Positions 26,030 through 34,352 of a stretch of DNA of 64,000 nucleotides are shown in pieces. The position numbers and the translations under genes are program-made. The notes beneath the pieces were generated by a model. It was not told the origin of the DNA, did not search any database, and saw only the letters and a list, made by a program, of their open reading frames with translations. Position 1 is the first letter of the stretch, and the number at the start of each line of letters is the position of its first letter. The DNA is from Allopusillimonas soli (GTDB lineage: Bacteria; Pseudomonadota; Gammaproteobacteria; Burkholderiales; Burkholderiaceae_B), in contig NZ_SDQC01000004.1 in NCBI RefSeq assembly GCF_004153445.1, positions 186,001 through 250,000 on the forward strand, in the 5' to 3' direction.

Positions 26030-26796
26030 TGAAGTGGATACGATATTCGGTGGATGGCGATGGCGATGCATGCTACGGCATTCTGGAGGACGATCGCATC
26101 GTGCCGGTGCGAGGCGACCCTTTTGGTGGCTATGAGCGAACAGCGCAGCGCCTGGCCCTGGCCGATGTGCGCATCGAGATTCCGGTGATTCCACCAACCT
26201 TTTATTGCGTGGGTCTGAATTACGTCAAGCATATTGCCACCGAAGGGCTGAAGATCCCCGACAAACCGGATGTGGGCTATCGCGCCAATAACGCACTGCT
26301 GGCACACGGACGCGATGTCATCATGCCGGCGGATGCCACGCGCGTGCACTACGAGGGCGAGCTGGTGGTGGTCATAGGCAGACAGGCGCGCAATATACGC
26401 GAGGAAGATGCGGCACAGTGCATTCTTGGCTACACCATAGGCAACGACGTCAGCGAACGAAATTGGCAGGCTTCAGACCGCACCTTCTGGCGCGCCAAGA
26501 ATGCCGATACGTTCAAACCCATGGGCCCATGGATAGAAACCGAGGCCGATATCTCTTCCATGGAGACCATCGTGCGCTTGAATGGTGAGATCACCACGCA
26601 GTTTGCCACGCACGACATGTTGTTTGGCGTGGCGCGTTTTATCAGCACAATGAGTCGCTATCTCACGTTGTATCCCGGCGATGTGCTCTGGATGGGAACG
26701 GACGGACACTCACCCGACCTGCGCGATGGAGATCTCGTCGAGATATCATTGACGGGTTTGGGCACCCTGAGCAACAGGTTTGTACGGGCGCGGTGA
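26029..26796 (+). CDS. Fumarylacetoacetate hydrolase (FAH) family enzyme
   Basis: A 255-residue FAH-domain protein. Metal ligands are the Glu pair in HYEGELVVVIG and the Asp in GNDVSERNWQ, and the DTFKPMGPWI and FVDGDLVEI-like C-terminal motifs are in place. The family hydrolyses, hydrates or decarboxylates 2,4-dioxoacids and related enols, for instance fumarylpyruvate, 2-hydroxyhepta-dienedioate or oxaloacetate. In this operon it could process the 2-oxoacid made by the FMN enzyme. GTG at 26029 is chosen because GGGAG stands upstream and it overlaps the preceding stop (TAGTG); a longer frame would read into the FMN gene. Confidence 0.88.
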   Translation: MKWIRYSVDGDGDACYGILEDDRIVPVRGDPFGGYERTAQRLALADVRIEIPVIPPTFYCVGLNYVKHIATEGLKIPDKPDVGYRANNALLAHGRDVIMPADATRVHYEGELVVVIGRQARNIREEDAAQCILGYTIGNDVSERNWQASDRTFWRAKNADTFKPMGPWIETEADISSMETIVRLNGEITTQFATHDMLFGVARFISTMSRYLTLYPGDVLWMGTDGHSPDLRDGDLVEISLTGLGTLSNRFVRAR

Positions 26797-26853
26797 TCCG
26801 TTGCATTCAAGGCAACGCAGCGATATTTTCCATACAGCGAGGAGGCATACATT

Positions 26854-27834
26854 ATGCGGGCGGCCTGGTATTCCAAGAATGGTCCTGCAAGCGAAGTACT
26901 GCAAGTCGGCGAACTGCCCGATATTGCACCCGCTGAGGGAGAGGTGCGCGTGCGGCTGGCCGTTTCGGGCGTCAATCCGTCCGACGTCAAGTCCCGAGGG
27001 GGCAGCCGGCCAGTCACGGTGCCGCATCTGGTGCCGCACAGCGACGGCGCCGGCGTGGTGGAAAGCGTAGGCCCGGGCGTGGATCCGGCGCGGGTGGGTG
27101 AGCGCGTATGGATATGGAATGGCCAGTGGCGGCGCGCCCTGGGCACGGCGGCGGAGTACATCACGCTCCCAGCCGGCCAAGCCATGCCGTTGCCGCAGGG
27201 CATTTCCTTCGAAGCGGGCGCCTGCCTGGGCATACCCGCGCTCACTGGCTTGCATGCCGTGCAGATGCTTGGTGCGCTCCAGGGCAAGACCGTGCTGGTA
27301 ATAGGCGCGTCCTCATCCGTGGGTTTCTATGCCGCGCAGATTGCGCATCTGCGCGGCGCGCGCGTCATCGGCACGGTTGGTTCGGCTGAAAAGGCCGGGC
27401 AGGTAAAAAAAGCGGGAATCGCCGACCTCATCGACTACAAGCGCGAGCCCGTCGCCGAACGTATCGCGGAGCTGACGGGCGGTCGTGGCGTCGATGCCAT
27501 TATCGACATGGATCTCTCCACTACGACGGCGCTGGTCACGGACGGCGCGCTGGCGCCGCATGGCAGTGTCATATGCTATGGATCCAACCAGCGCACTGGC
27601 GTGGCGATAGACTACTGGGTCTGGCTGCTGCGTTCGCTGAGCCTGCGTTTTTTTCTTGTCTACGACCTGCTTCCGGATGAACGGCAGGCTGATCTGAATG
27701 CGCTGCAGGCCTTGCTGCGCGAAGATCGCCTGCTGCACCACATCGGGCCCGCCTTTGCGCTGAAGGATATTGCGCAGGCGCACGAGGCCGTCGAGTCGGG
27801 CAAGACCATGGGTAAAGTGCTTGTCACGCTGTAA
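26854..27834 (+). CDS. Zinc-free NAD(P)H:quinone oxidoreductase-type MDR protein
   Basis: A 326-residue medium-chain dehydrogenase/reductase of the quinone oxidoreductase/zeta-crystallin type. The N-terminal GroES-like domain lacks the zinc ligands of alcohol dehydrogenases, and the Rossmann domain carries GASSSVGFYAAQIAHLRGAR (nucleotide motif). It probably reduces an alpha,beta-unsaturated carbonyl or a quinone. It is the last gene of the operon, 57 bases after the FAH gene. Its stop is 12 bases from that of the convergent hutG, with no room for a separate terminator for each. Confidence 0.87.
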   Translation: MRAAWYSKNGPASEVLQVGELPDIAPAEGEVRVRLAVSGVNPSDVKSRGGSRPVTVPHLVPHSDGAGVVESVGPGVDPARVGERVWIWNGQWRRALGTAAEYITLPAGQAMPLPQGISFEAGACLGIPALTGLHAVQMLGALQGKTVLVIGASSSVGFYAAQIAHLRGARVIGTVGSAEKAGQVKKAGIADLIDYKREPVAERIAELTGGRGVDAIIDMDLSTTTALVTDGALAPHGSVICYGSNQRTGVAIDYWVWLLRSLSLRFFLVYDLLPDERQADLNALQALLREDRLLHHIGPAFALKDIAQAHEAVESGKTMGKVLVTL

Positions 27835-27846
27835 TGTGCCAAGGCG

Positions 27847-28668
27847 TCAGCGCGCGTACTGAGCCCCGATTTCGCTCAGGGCATAGTCGATGGCCTTGCG
27901 CACCACATGCGCCGCCTGTGTTGCCTGCTCGGTTCGATAGGCATAGGGGCGCGACTCGCTCATATAGGTCAGCTGGGCCATCTCGAGCTGGATGGCATGG
28001 ATGCCGTGCCCCGGGTCGCCATACCGCCGCGTGATGTAGCCGCCCTTGAACCGGCCGTTGGCCACGGCGCTGAACTGGCCGCGGGCATTGATGTCGGCGC
28101 TGATCTTCTCGATGACGCCGGGCAGGGCGCTGGCTCCGTCGGCCGTGCCGAAATTGAAATCCGGCAGCCTGCCTTCGAACAGGCGCGGCACCTGTGATCG
28201 GATGGAGTGGGCTTCCCATAGCAGCACATATCCGTGCTGTGCGCGTATGCGCTCGATTTCCTGGGCGAGTGCCTGGTGGTATGGCTCCCAGTACAGGCTG
28301 CGGCGGCGCGCTTTTTCCTGTTCGTCGGGCATGCAGCCTTCCCGGTACAGCGGCGCTTCGTCAAACGTGTCTGTGGGCAGCAGGCCCGTGGTATTGCGGC
28401 CCGGATAGAGGTTGATATCATCAGGCGGGCGGTTCAGATCTATGACATAGCGCGAATGAATGGGCGTCAGGATGGAGGCGCCCATGCCCGCGGCAAAGCT
28501 GTACAGCCTGTCAAGATGCCAGTCCGTATCGTCGGCATGGCGGGCCACCTCCGTCATGGTGGCGGCAATGTCGTCGGGAATGCGTGTGCCCAGGTGCGGA
28601 ATGGATATCAGCAGCGGGGCGCTGCCACAGGCAAGAGAGAATATGGATGCGTCTTGTGATTCAGTCAT
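27847..28668 (-). CDS. hutG: N-formylglutamate deformylase (HutG family)
   Basis: A 273-residue amidohydrolase of the HutG family. Typical segments are LLISIPHLGTRIP (His25), DDTDWHLDRLYSF, SRYVIDLNRPPDD, LLWEAHSIRS, FNFGTADGAS and GRFKGGYITRRYGDPGHGIH. HutG splits N-formyl-L-glutamate to formate and glutamate at the end of the long histidine route; related members act on other N-acyl or N-carbamoyl amino acids. No hutH, hutU or hutF is present here. It is the last gene of the long minus-strand import operon, 113 bases after the gamma-glutamyltransferase gene, and both enzymes would release glutamate. Confidence 0.87.
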   Translation of the reverse strand: MTESQDASIFSLACGSAPLLISIPHLGTRIPDDIAATMTEVARHADDTDWHLDRLYSFAAGMGASILTPIHSRYVIDLNRPPDDINLYPGRNTTGLLPTDTFDEAPLYREGCMPDEQEKARRRSLYWEPYHQALAQEIERIRAQHGYVLLWEAHSIRSQVPRLFEGRLPDFNFGTADGASALPGVIEKISADINARGQFSAVANGRFKGGYITRRYGDPGHGIHAIQLEMAQLTYMSESRPYAYRTEQATQAAHVVRKAIDYALSEIGAQYAR

Positions 28669-28781
28669 GAGGTGTTCTGTTGCGAAAATATCAAGGCACG
28701 CATCGGATCTTCACGAGGCCGCTGCCTCATCCTCGGTGCCCACGCTTCAGGATAACGCATCCGGCCGCTTACTGCCCGCGG

Positions 28782-30422
28782 CTACGGCACACCTTCCGCA
28801 TAGCCGTCCCGCTGCGGGTCCGCGCCGCCGCGCAGTTCGCCGTCGAACATCGTGATGCCATGCACAGCGGCAAAGGCATAGCTGAGGTAGCTGCGGCGAA
28901 CTTCATACTGCATTGACGCCAGTGAGCGCTGTACGTGCGGGGGTATGCGGTTGGAGATATCGATGGCATCGCTGGTTGCAACCGCTCTTGGCGCACTGAT
29001 TGCCGTTTGTATATCCATACCCCAGTCGAGCACATTCAGCAGTACCTGGGCAACTGCCGGGCCTATCCAGGAGGCGCCGGGCGCGCCCAGCGTCATGACC
29101 GGCGCGTTGTGGTCAAACACAATCGTAGGCGCCATGGACGAATAGCGGCGCTTGCCGGGCTCGATGGAGTTCGGGTTGCCCGGAATGGGATCGAATGTAC
29201 TCATGGCGCCGTTCAGCATGAAGCCCGCGTCCTTGACGATAAACCCCGAAGGGTTGCCCAGCGTATGTGTCAGGGATACCACCATGCCCTTGGCATCGAC
29301 AGCCGACACATGCGTCGTGTGCTTGGACTCATGCGCCGCATGGCGCGCAATATGGGTTTTGACGCCGGCCCGTATCTGATCCGCGCACGAGGCAATGTAG
29401 GCATCTGAAAGCAGCCTGTCCACCGGGTTGTCGCTGAAGCGCGGGTCGCCGATGAATGCCTCTTTGTCACGCAGGGCGATCTTCATCGCCTCGGTCAGGA
29501 CACGCAGGTACTCCGGTGAATTGTGACCCATGCCAGCCAGGTCAAACTGCGCGGCGATGCGCAATACCTGGCCTACGAACAGGCCGCCCCCGGGAGGTCC
29601 GGGCAGGTTGACCTGCCAGTTGCCATGCGAAACCGACAGTGGCTGCACCTGGGGGGCTGAAATCGATGCCAGGTCTTCCTTCGTCAGCATGCCGCCTTGG
29701 TTGCGCAAGTCGTCAACAATATGATCAGCCAGCGCGCCGCCATAGAATGATGCGATGCCTTCACGTGCCACGCTTTCGAGCGTGGCCGCCAGATCCGGGT
29801 TGTGTATGACTGCGCCAGGCTTCTTGTACCCGCCGTCGGGTTCAAGATAGATGCGCCGCCCGTCGGCGGTCAGGCTCAGCTTTTCCCCGTAGTTCATGCG
29901 GCCATACTTTCGCTCGTCCTGGGTCAGTACCGTATAGACATGCGGGCGCATCAGCCAGCCATCGCGGGCATACGAGATCGCTGCGGAAAATAGATCCGGC
30001 CACGCCATGGATCCATGCCGATCATGGGCCGATGACAATGCCTTCAGAATGGCGGGCGCCGTCACGGAAAGTGCGCCGGCTTCGTTGACATGGCCCTCGA
30101 CGCGAAAACCGAAGCCGTCCGTCGTGTCTCCCTGGGCAATGTCCCGCCACATGTCGGGGCGGCTTTCCAGGGGACAGCCGCCAAAACCTTCGTAGACCGT
30201 GCTGTCGCCGGTGGCTGGATCGTAGAGATGCAGAATGCCGAATCCCCCGATGCCGCACATCAGCGGGTCGACGACGCCTTGTGTGATGGCGCACGCGATC
30301 ACTGCGTCCAGTGCATTCCCGCCCGCGCGCAGCACATCTGCGCCGGCGGAAACAGCTTCGGGCTGCGGCGCGGTGATCATGGCGCGCGCGGGAGGGAGGC
30401 GGTATGCGGGTTTCTGAGCCAC
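28782..30422 (-). CDS. Gamma-glutamyltransferase family protein without signal peptide
   Basis: A 546-residue Ntn hydrolase. The autocleavage and nucleophile motif is TTHVSAVDAKG with Thr369, so processing should give a large subunit of 368 residues and a small one of about 178. Substrate motifs such as GGNALDAVIA, GIGGFGILHLY and GAPGASWIGPAVAQVL are visible. The family hydrolyses or transfers gamma-glutamyl groups. The GTG at 30422 is preferred because GGAG stands just upstream; an ATG at 30437 lacks one. Neither start gives a secretion signal, unlike the periplasmic Escherichia coli enzyme, so this protein probably acts in the cytoplasm on imported compounds. Confidence 0.88.
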   Translation of the reverse strand: MAQKPAYRLPPARAMITAPQPEAVSAGADVLRAGGNALDAVIACAITQGVVDPLMCGIGGFGILHLYDPATGDSTVYEGFGGCPLESRPDMWRDIAQGDTTDGFGFRVEGHVNEAGALSVTAPAILKALSSAHDRHGSMAWPDLFSAAISYARDGWLMRPHVYTVLTQDERKYGRMNYGEKLSLTADGRRIYLEPDGGYKKPGAVIHNPDLAATLESVAREGIASFYGGALADHIVDDLRNQGGMLTKEDLASISAPQVQPLSVSHGNWQVNLPGPPGGGLFVGQVLRIAAQFDLAGMGHNSPEYLRVLTEAMKIALRDKEAFIGDPRFSDNPVDRLLSDAYIASCADQIRAGVKTHIARHAAHESKHTTHVSAVDAKGMVVSLTHTLGNPSGFIVKDAGFMLNGAMSTFDPIPGNPNSIEPGKRRYSSMAPTIVFDHNAPVMTLGAPGASWIGPAVAQVLLNVLDWGMDIQTAISAPRAVATSDAIDISNRIPPHVQRSLASMQYEVRRSYLSYAFAAVHGITMFDGELRGGADPQRDGYAEGVP

Positions 30423-30561
30423 GTGTTCTCCGTGCATGAATGAATACGGATCAGGCGGCGGACTGCGTATCCGCCGCATCGGCGAGAAAGGCGTCAAGAC
30501 TGGCGGCGCCAGCCGCACGCCCGTACTCGCAAGGAAAGTCAGACAATATGCCCATTCTCCG

Positions 30562-31617
30562 TCAAAGCGCGGCCTTGAACTCCTTGTTCCAGAAGTTGAG
30601 GCTGTCGGCGCGATGGCTGGCCAACGCTTTCAGGTCGTAGGGATGGATGCGGGCCAATTCATCCTCGGTAAAGCCCACGCGCTCCTGCAGGTCGGGAGGC
30701 AGACTGGCATTCTTGACCGTGGGCGCATAACCCATCGCACGCGCGAATTGCACCTGGCCCTCCGGCTCCAGCAGCGCATCCATGTACTTCCAGGCATTGT
30801 CCTTGTGGCGGCTGTTCTTGGGTACCGCGCCCTCGAACGTGACGGGTATGGCGCCTTCCTTGGGAATGACGAACCCCAGGGGCAGGCCGGCATCGCGCCA
30901 CTGCAGCGCACGCGCCTTCCACATGCATGCCACCCAGATCTCCCCCGACTTGAAGGCGGCGGCCACCGCCTCGTTGGATGGGAACACCTTGGGCTGATTC
31001 TTCACAAGCTTCTTCAGAAAGGCCATGCCAGGCTTGAAACTATCGCCCTTTCCGCCTTCGGCCAGACCGAGGAACAATGTGGTCGAATTGAAAAGAATAT
31101 CGGAAAAGCCCACCCGGCCCTTGTACTTGGGGTCGAGCAGATCTTCGCACGATTGCGGTGGCGCGGGCAATTTCTCCTTGTTGTATACCAATACCATCGC
31201 ACTGAAGATATGCGGAATGGAATAAGGCGTCTTGAACGATTCGATGACATTGGCCAGATTCGGCACATCCTTTTCGGACACAGGCGCAAGCGCGCCGGTC
31301 GTGCTGGCATCGTACATGTCCAGATCGCTCAGGAAAGCGATATCCATGGAGCCCCGGCGGCTGTTGCGCTCCGCCTTCAGTTTGGTATTGCGCGCGGTGG
31401 CATTGCCGGTATCGTAAATGACCTTGACGCCGTCCTTGGTCATGGCGGGTTCTATGAATTTCTGCAGAAGGTTCTGATAATCGCCACCCCAGGTGCCTAC
31501 GATGAGTTCGCCGTCGGCGGCATGGGCAAAACCCGGTATGAGCGGCAGGGCGGGGGCAAGCGCCAGGCCGCCGGCTTTTTTGAGAAAGCTGCGTCGATTC
31601 GATTTATGCATTTCCAT
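30562..31617 (-). CDS. Tat-exported binding protein of a polyamine-type ABC importer
   Basis: A 351-residue receptor of the PotD-like solute-binding family. The N-terminus NRRSFLKKAGG (residues 7-17) is a twin-arginine signal, with cleavage likely after AHA (residue 33). The mature part opens ELIVGTWGGDYQNLLQKFIEP. The matching permeases and ATPase are encoded at 35629-38434 in the same operon. The ligand is not evident: PotD-like receptors bind polyamines but many relatives bind other compounds. Use of the Tat route suggests folding before export. GAGGA precedes the ATG. Confidence 0.9.
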   Translation of the reverse strand: MEMHKSNRRSFLKKAGGLALAPALPLIPGFAHAADGELIVGTWGGDYQNLLQKFIEPAMTKDGVKVIYDTGNATARNTKLKAERNSRRGSMDIAFLSDLDMYDASTTGALAPVSEKDVPNLANVIESFKTPYSIPHIFSAMVLVYNKEKLPAPPQSCEDLLDPKYKGRVGFSDILFNSTTLFLGLAEGGKGDSFKPGMAFLKKLVKNQPKVFPSNEAVAAAFKSGEIWVACMWKARALQWRDAGLPLGFVIPKEGAIPVTFEGAVPKNSRHKDNAWKYMDALLEPEGQVQFARAMGYAPTVKNASLPPDLQERVGFTEDELARIHPYDLKALASHRADSLNFWNKEFKAAL

Positions 31618-31671
31618 GGTTTCCTCGTCCTTGTAGTGGTGCTGCGATGAATGGCCGCGGGCGGTGCGCCG

Positions 31672-32682
31672 TCACTGCATGAGTGCCGGTCCGCGGCCGG
31701 TTGCCGAAAGATGCATGGGCGGATCGGCCAGCATGCCGTTGAGCGCCTCCGCATCGAGGTCGCGGGTAATCAATACGCAACCTGATGGCGCGTCGGCATG
31801 CATCCGCATCCGTCGTGGCGCGCTGAAGGTCGTGCCGACGCTTTGCAGGAGGATGGGATCGGGGCAGTCCGCGATGCGGATCAACGCTTTCAGCCGCAAC
31901 AGCCGTTCTCCGCAAAAGGCGGCCACATCGTCCAGCCATTCTGCTATTTCGGGCCAGGTCAGGTCGCTGCGCGCGGGACTGCCCATCATGACTTCGATGC
32001 GGGGGTGCCTGTCATGGCGGCTGGGATGCTCGATGAGTGCGCGCAGAGCCTGGTCCACGAGATTCTGTGCAGGCAAAGGGGAAAAGGCCTGCGCCACGGC
32101 TGTGTTGCGGTCGGGCTCTGCAACGATCTGCGCCAAAGGATTTACGCTTGCCGCAATGCTGCGATGCCGCCGCACCTCGTCGGCGCAGGCCTTGTCCATC
32201 TTGGTGAAGACGATGCGCTGCGCCGCGGCCAGTTGTGCCGCCGCTTCTTCGAATGTCTCGACATTCAGCGCGCCAATTTCGCAGTCATAGGTGCCGACCG
32301 TACTGACGCGCAGTCCGCGGTTGCGCAACGCTGGATCTGCCAACGACGCAATGATGGGGCCTGGCCGCGATACACCGCTGGTTTCCAGGATGATGCGCCG
32401 CAGGGGCGCGCGCACGCCATCTCCTCCGCGCCCGTCGAGCAAGGCCACGACAGTATCCACCAGGGTGCTGCGCAGACTGCAGCACACGCAACCATTGGCC
32501 AGCATCATGGTGGGCAGGCCGTTGCTGCCTTCTTCGATGATGGCGCCATCAAGCCCTATTTCTCCCACTTCGTTAACGATGACCCCGGTGCCGGCGGCCT
32601 CCGCGCGAGACAGGTAGTCAACGAGCAGCGTGGTCTTTCCACTGCCCAGAAAGCCGCCAAGAAGGATGAGGTCAACGGACAT
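31672..32682 (-). CDS. CobW/COG0523-type P-loop GTPase, putative metallochaperone
   Basis: A 336-residue GTPase of the CobW/YjiA (COG0523) family. It has Walker A GGFLGSGKTT (residues 9-18), the metal-binding GCVCC motif (Cys65, Cys67, Cys68), an ETSG switch segment and TKMD as the guanine-specificity motif. Members load zinc or cobalt into target enzymes. The ATG lies inside the 3' end of the upstream amidohydrolase gene (11-base overlap), so the two are translationally coupled; both amidohydrolases in this operon are metal enzymes and are plausible clients. Client and metal are inference. Confidence 0.88.
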   Translation of the reverse strand: MSVDLILLGGFLGSGKTTLLVDYLSRAEAAGTGVIVNEVGEIGLDGAIIEEGSNGLPTMMLANGCVCCSLRSTLVDTVVALLDGRGGDGVRAPLRRIILETSGVSRPGPIIASLADPALRNRGLRVSTVGTYDCEIGALNVETFEEAAAQLAAAQRIVFTKMDKACADEVRRHRSIAASVNPLAQIVAEPDRNTAVAQAFSPLPAQNLVDQALRALIEHPSRHDRHPRIEVMMGSPARSDLTWPEIAEWLDDVAAFCGERLLRLKALIRIADCPDPILLQSVGTTFSAPRRMRMHADAPSGCVLITRDLDAEALNGMLADPPMHLSATGRGPALMQ

Positions 32683-34288
32683 TAGGCGGCCTCTCGGGAT
32701 CACCTTCCCAGCTCTGGTCCACCAACGTGCGTACGTCGGCCAGCAGCTCATCCACATCTAATACCATGCCAGCCTTGATGGTCCAGCGCAGGGCGCGGTG
32801 CCACTCCACCTTGCCTGTGTCGTCATTCAGCCGCATCGCACCCGTTCCGTAGAGCAGCTTGAAGTCATCCAGCGGGTTCTCGTCCAGCACGAGCAGGTCG
32901 GCGCGCTTTCCCGCCTCGACCGAACCGGTCTCGTCACCCACGCCCAGCAGTTCGGCGCCCTGTGACGTGGCTGCCCGCATGACCTCCAGAGGGTGGAATC
33001 CCGCTTCCTGCAGCAGTTCAAGCTCGCGTATCAGGCCGAAGCCGAAGATCTGGAAGATGAAGCCGGAGTCGCTGCCCGTACAGACGCGGCCTCCCCGGTT
33101 CTTGTAGTCGTTGACGAACTGCATCCAGAGCCTGTAGTTCTGCTTCCATTCCACTTCGTTCCGGGTGCTCCACCGATACCAGTAGGCGCCATGTCCGCCT
33201 CGCTGCGGCTGGAAGTACTTCCAGATGGCGCGCCAAGTGTATGCATCGTGCCAGTCGGCGCGGCGCGCGCGCATCAGGTCGCGGTTCGCATCGTAGATAT
33301 TGAAGGTAGGAACGAACGTGTGGCCCAGCTCCAGGAATTGATCCAGCACATCGTTCCATTTCGAGGTTCCGGGTTGGGCGGCCTGCAGGAACATCTGTCC
33401 TGCGAGTGAGAAGCGGAAATATTCGTCGAAGTAGTTGTAGTCGGTGGGATAGTCCTGAACAATCTGATCCTCGAACAGCGCTTCGGGCAGGCCATAGTAA
33501 TGCTCGGTGCTCGTCAACCCCCAGCTGGCGGATTTCAGGGCATTGACCCGTGTTACCGCCATTTGCGCGTGGTGGCACCCCGATCTCAGCCCCAGTTTTG
33601 CCGCTTCATCCAAGGCCGCCTTCATGATGGACGGTGGCGCGCCAAAGAACTTGATGCCGTCCGCGCCGCGCTCCTTCAGCTTGCGAACCCACTCGCGCGC
33701 CTGATCGGGCGTATAGATGGTCTTCACCCGTTCGTTGACAGCGGGAAAATAGGCATGCGCAACGATATGCGGCGCGGCGATTTCCTGTCTGGCCGAGGCA
33801 TCGCGCTGTTGAAGCGTGAACTGCAGGCCATTGAGTCCGCCCATTTCCCGCACCGTCGTCACGCCGTGAGCCAGCCAAAGCTTATAGATATAGTCGGCTG
33901 GTGGCGGATCGCCGCACATGGAATGGTAGGGCGTGCCGATATGGGCATGCGAATCCACCAATCCCGGCAGTACAAACTTGCCATGACAGTCGATTTCATG
34001 GTCGCCGGGCGCAGGGCGGTGCTTTGGGTTGATGGTGGCCAGCGAGGCGCCCACGCCTATGGTGGCCACGATGCGATCCTGCTCCACCACAATGTCCGCC
34101 GGCCCCCAAGGCGGCGCGCCTGTGCCGTCGATTATGGTGGCGCCGCGCAGCACAAGCCGCTTGTATGGACCTGTGCCACGGTCGCGACTGGTTGCCGGTG
34201 CGGGCGGAGACCAGCCCTTGGATGCATTCAGATCGCCGATTTCCTCGCCAGGCAGAGAATTGATGTAAGGATTGTCGGATAAGGCCAT
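32672..34288 (-). CDS. Metal-dependent amidohydrolase, COG1228 type, long form
   Basis: A 538-residue amidohydrolase. Visible metal-site elements are VDSHAHIG (His-x-His), the Lys of DGIKFFGAPP, the His residues of GCHHAQMAV and TSTEHYYG, and the Asp of TGSDSGF. This is the set of a binuclear or mononuclear centre in the imidazolonepropionase/Xaa-Pro dipeptidase-like branch. It is about 100 residues longer than its neighbour, mainly from an N-terminal extension of about 45 residues and an insertion around residues 270-380 rich in Trp and Tyr. The reaction is unknown, probably hydrolysis of a cyclic or linear amide. The start has GGAG upstream. Confidence 0.87.
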   Translation of the reverse strand: MALSDNPYINSLPGEEIGDLNASKGWSPPAPATSRDRGTGPYKRLVLRGATIIDGTGAPPWGPADIVVEQDRIVATIGVGASLATINPKHRPAPGDHEIDCHGKFVLPGLVDSHAHIGTPYHSMCGDPPPADYIYKLWLAHGVTTVREMGGLNGLQFTLQQRDASARQEIAAPHIVAHAYFPAVNERVKTIYTPDQAREWVRKLKERGADGIKFFGAPPSIMKAALDEAAKLGLRSGCHHAQMAVTRVNALKSASWGLTSTEHYYGLPEALFEDQIVQDYPTDYNYFDEYFRFSLAGQMFLQAAQPGTSKWNDVLDQFLELGHTFVPTFNIYDANRDLMRARRADWHDAYTWRAIWKYFQPQRGGHGAYWYRWSTRNEVEWKQNYRLWMQFVNDYKNRGGRVCTGSDSGFIFQIFGFGLIRELELLQEAGFHPLEVMRAATSQGAELLGVGDETGSVEAGKRADLLVLDENPLDDFKLLYGTGAMRLNDDTGKVEWHRALRWTIKAGMVLDVDELLADVRTLVDQSWEGDPERPPNVR

Positions 34289-34352
34289 GACATGCTCCAG
34301 ACGGTTGAGTTAAGGGCGGCTTTTCCTGTGCTTCTTCTCGCGACGGCGGCGC

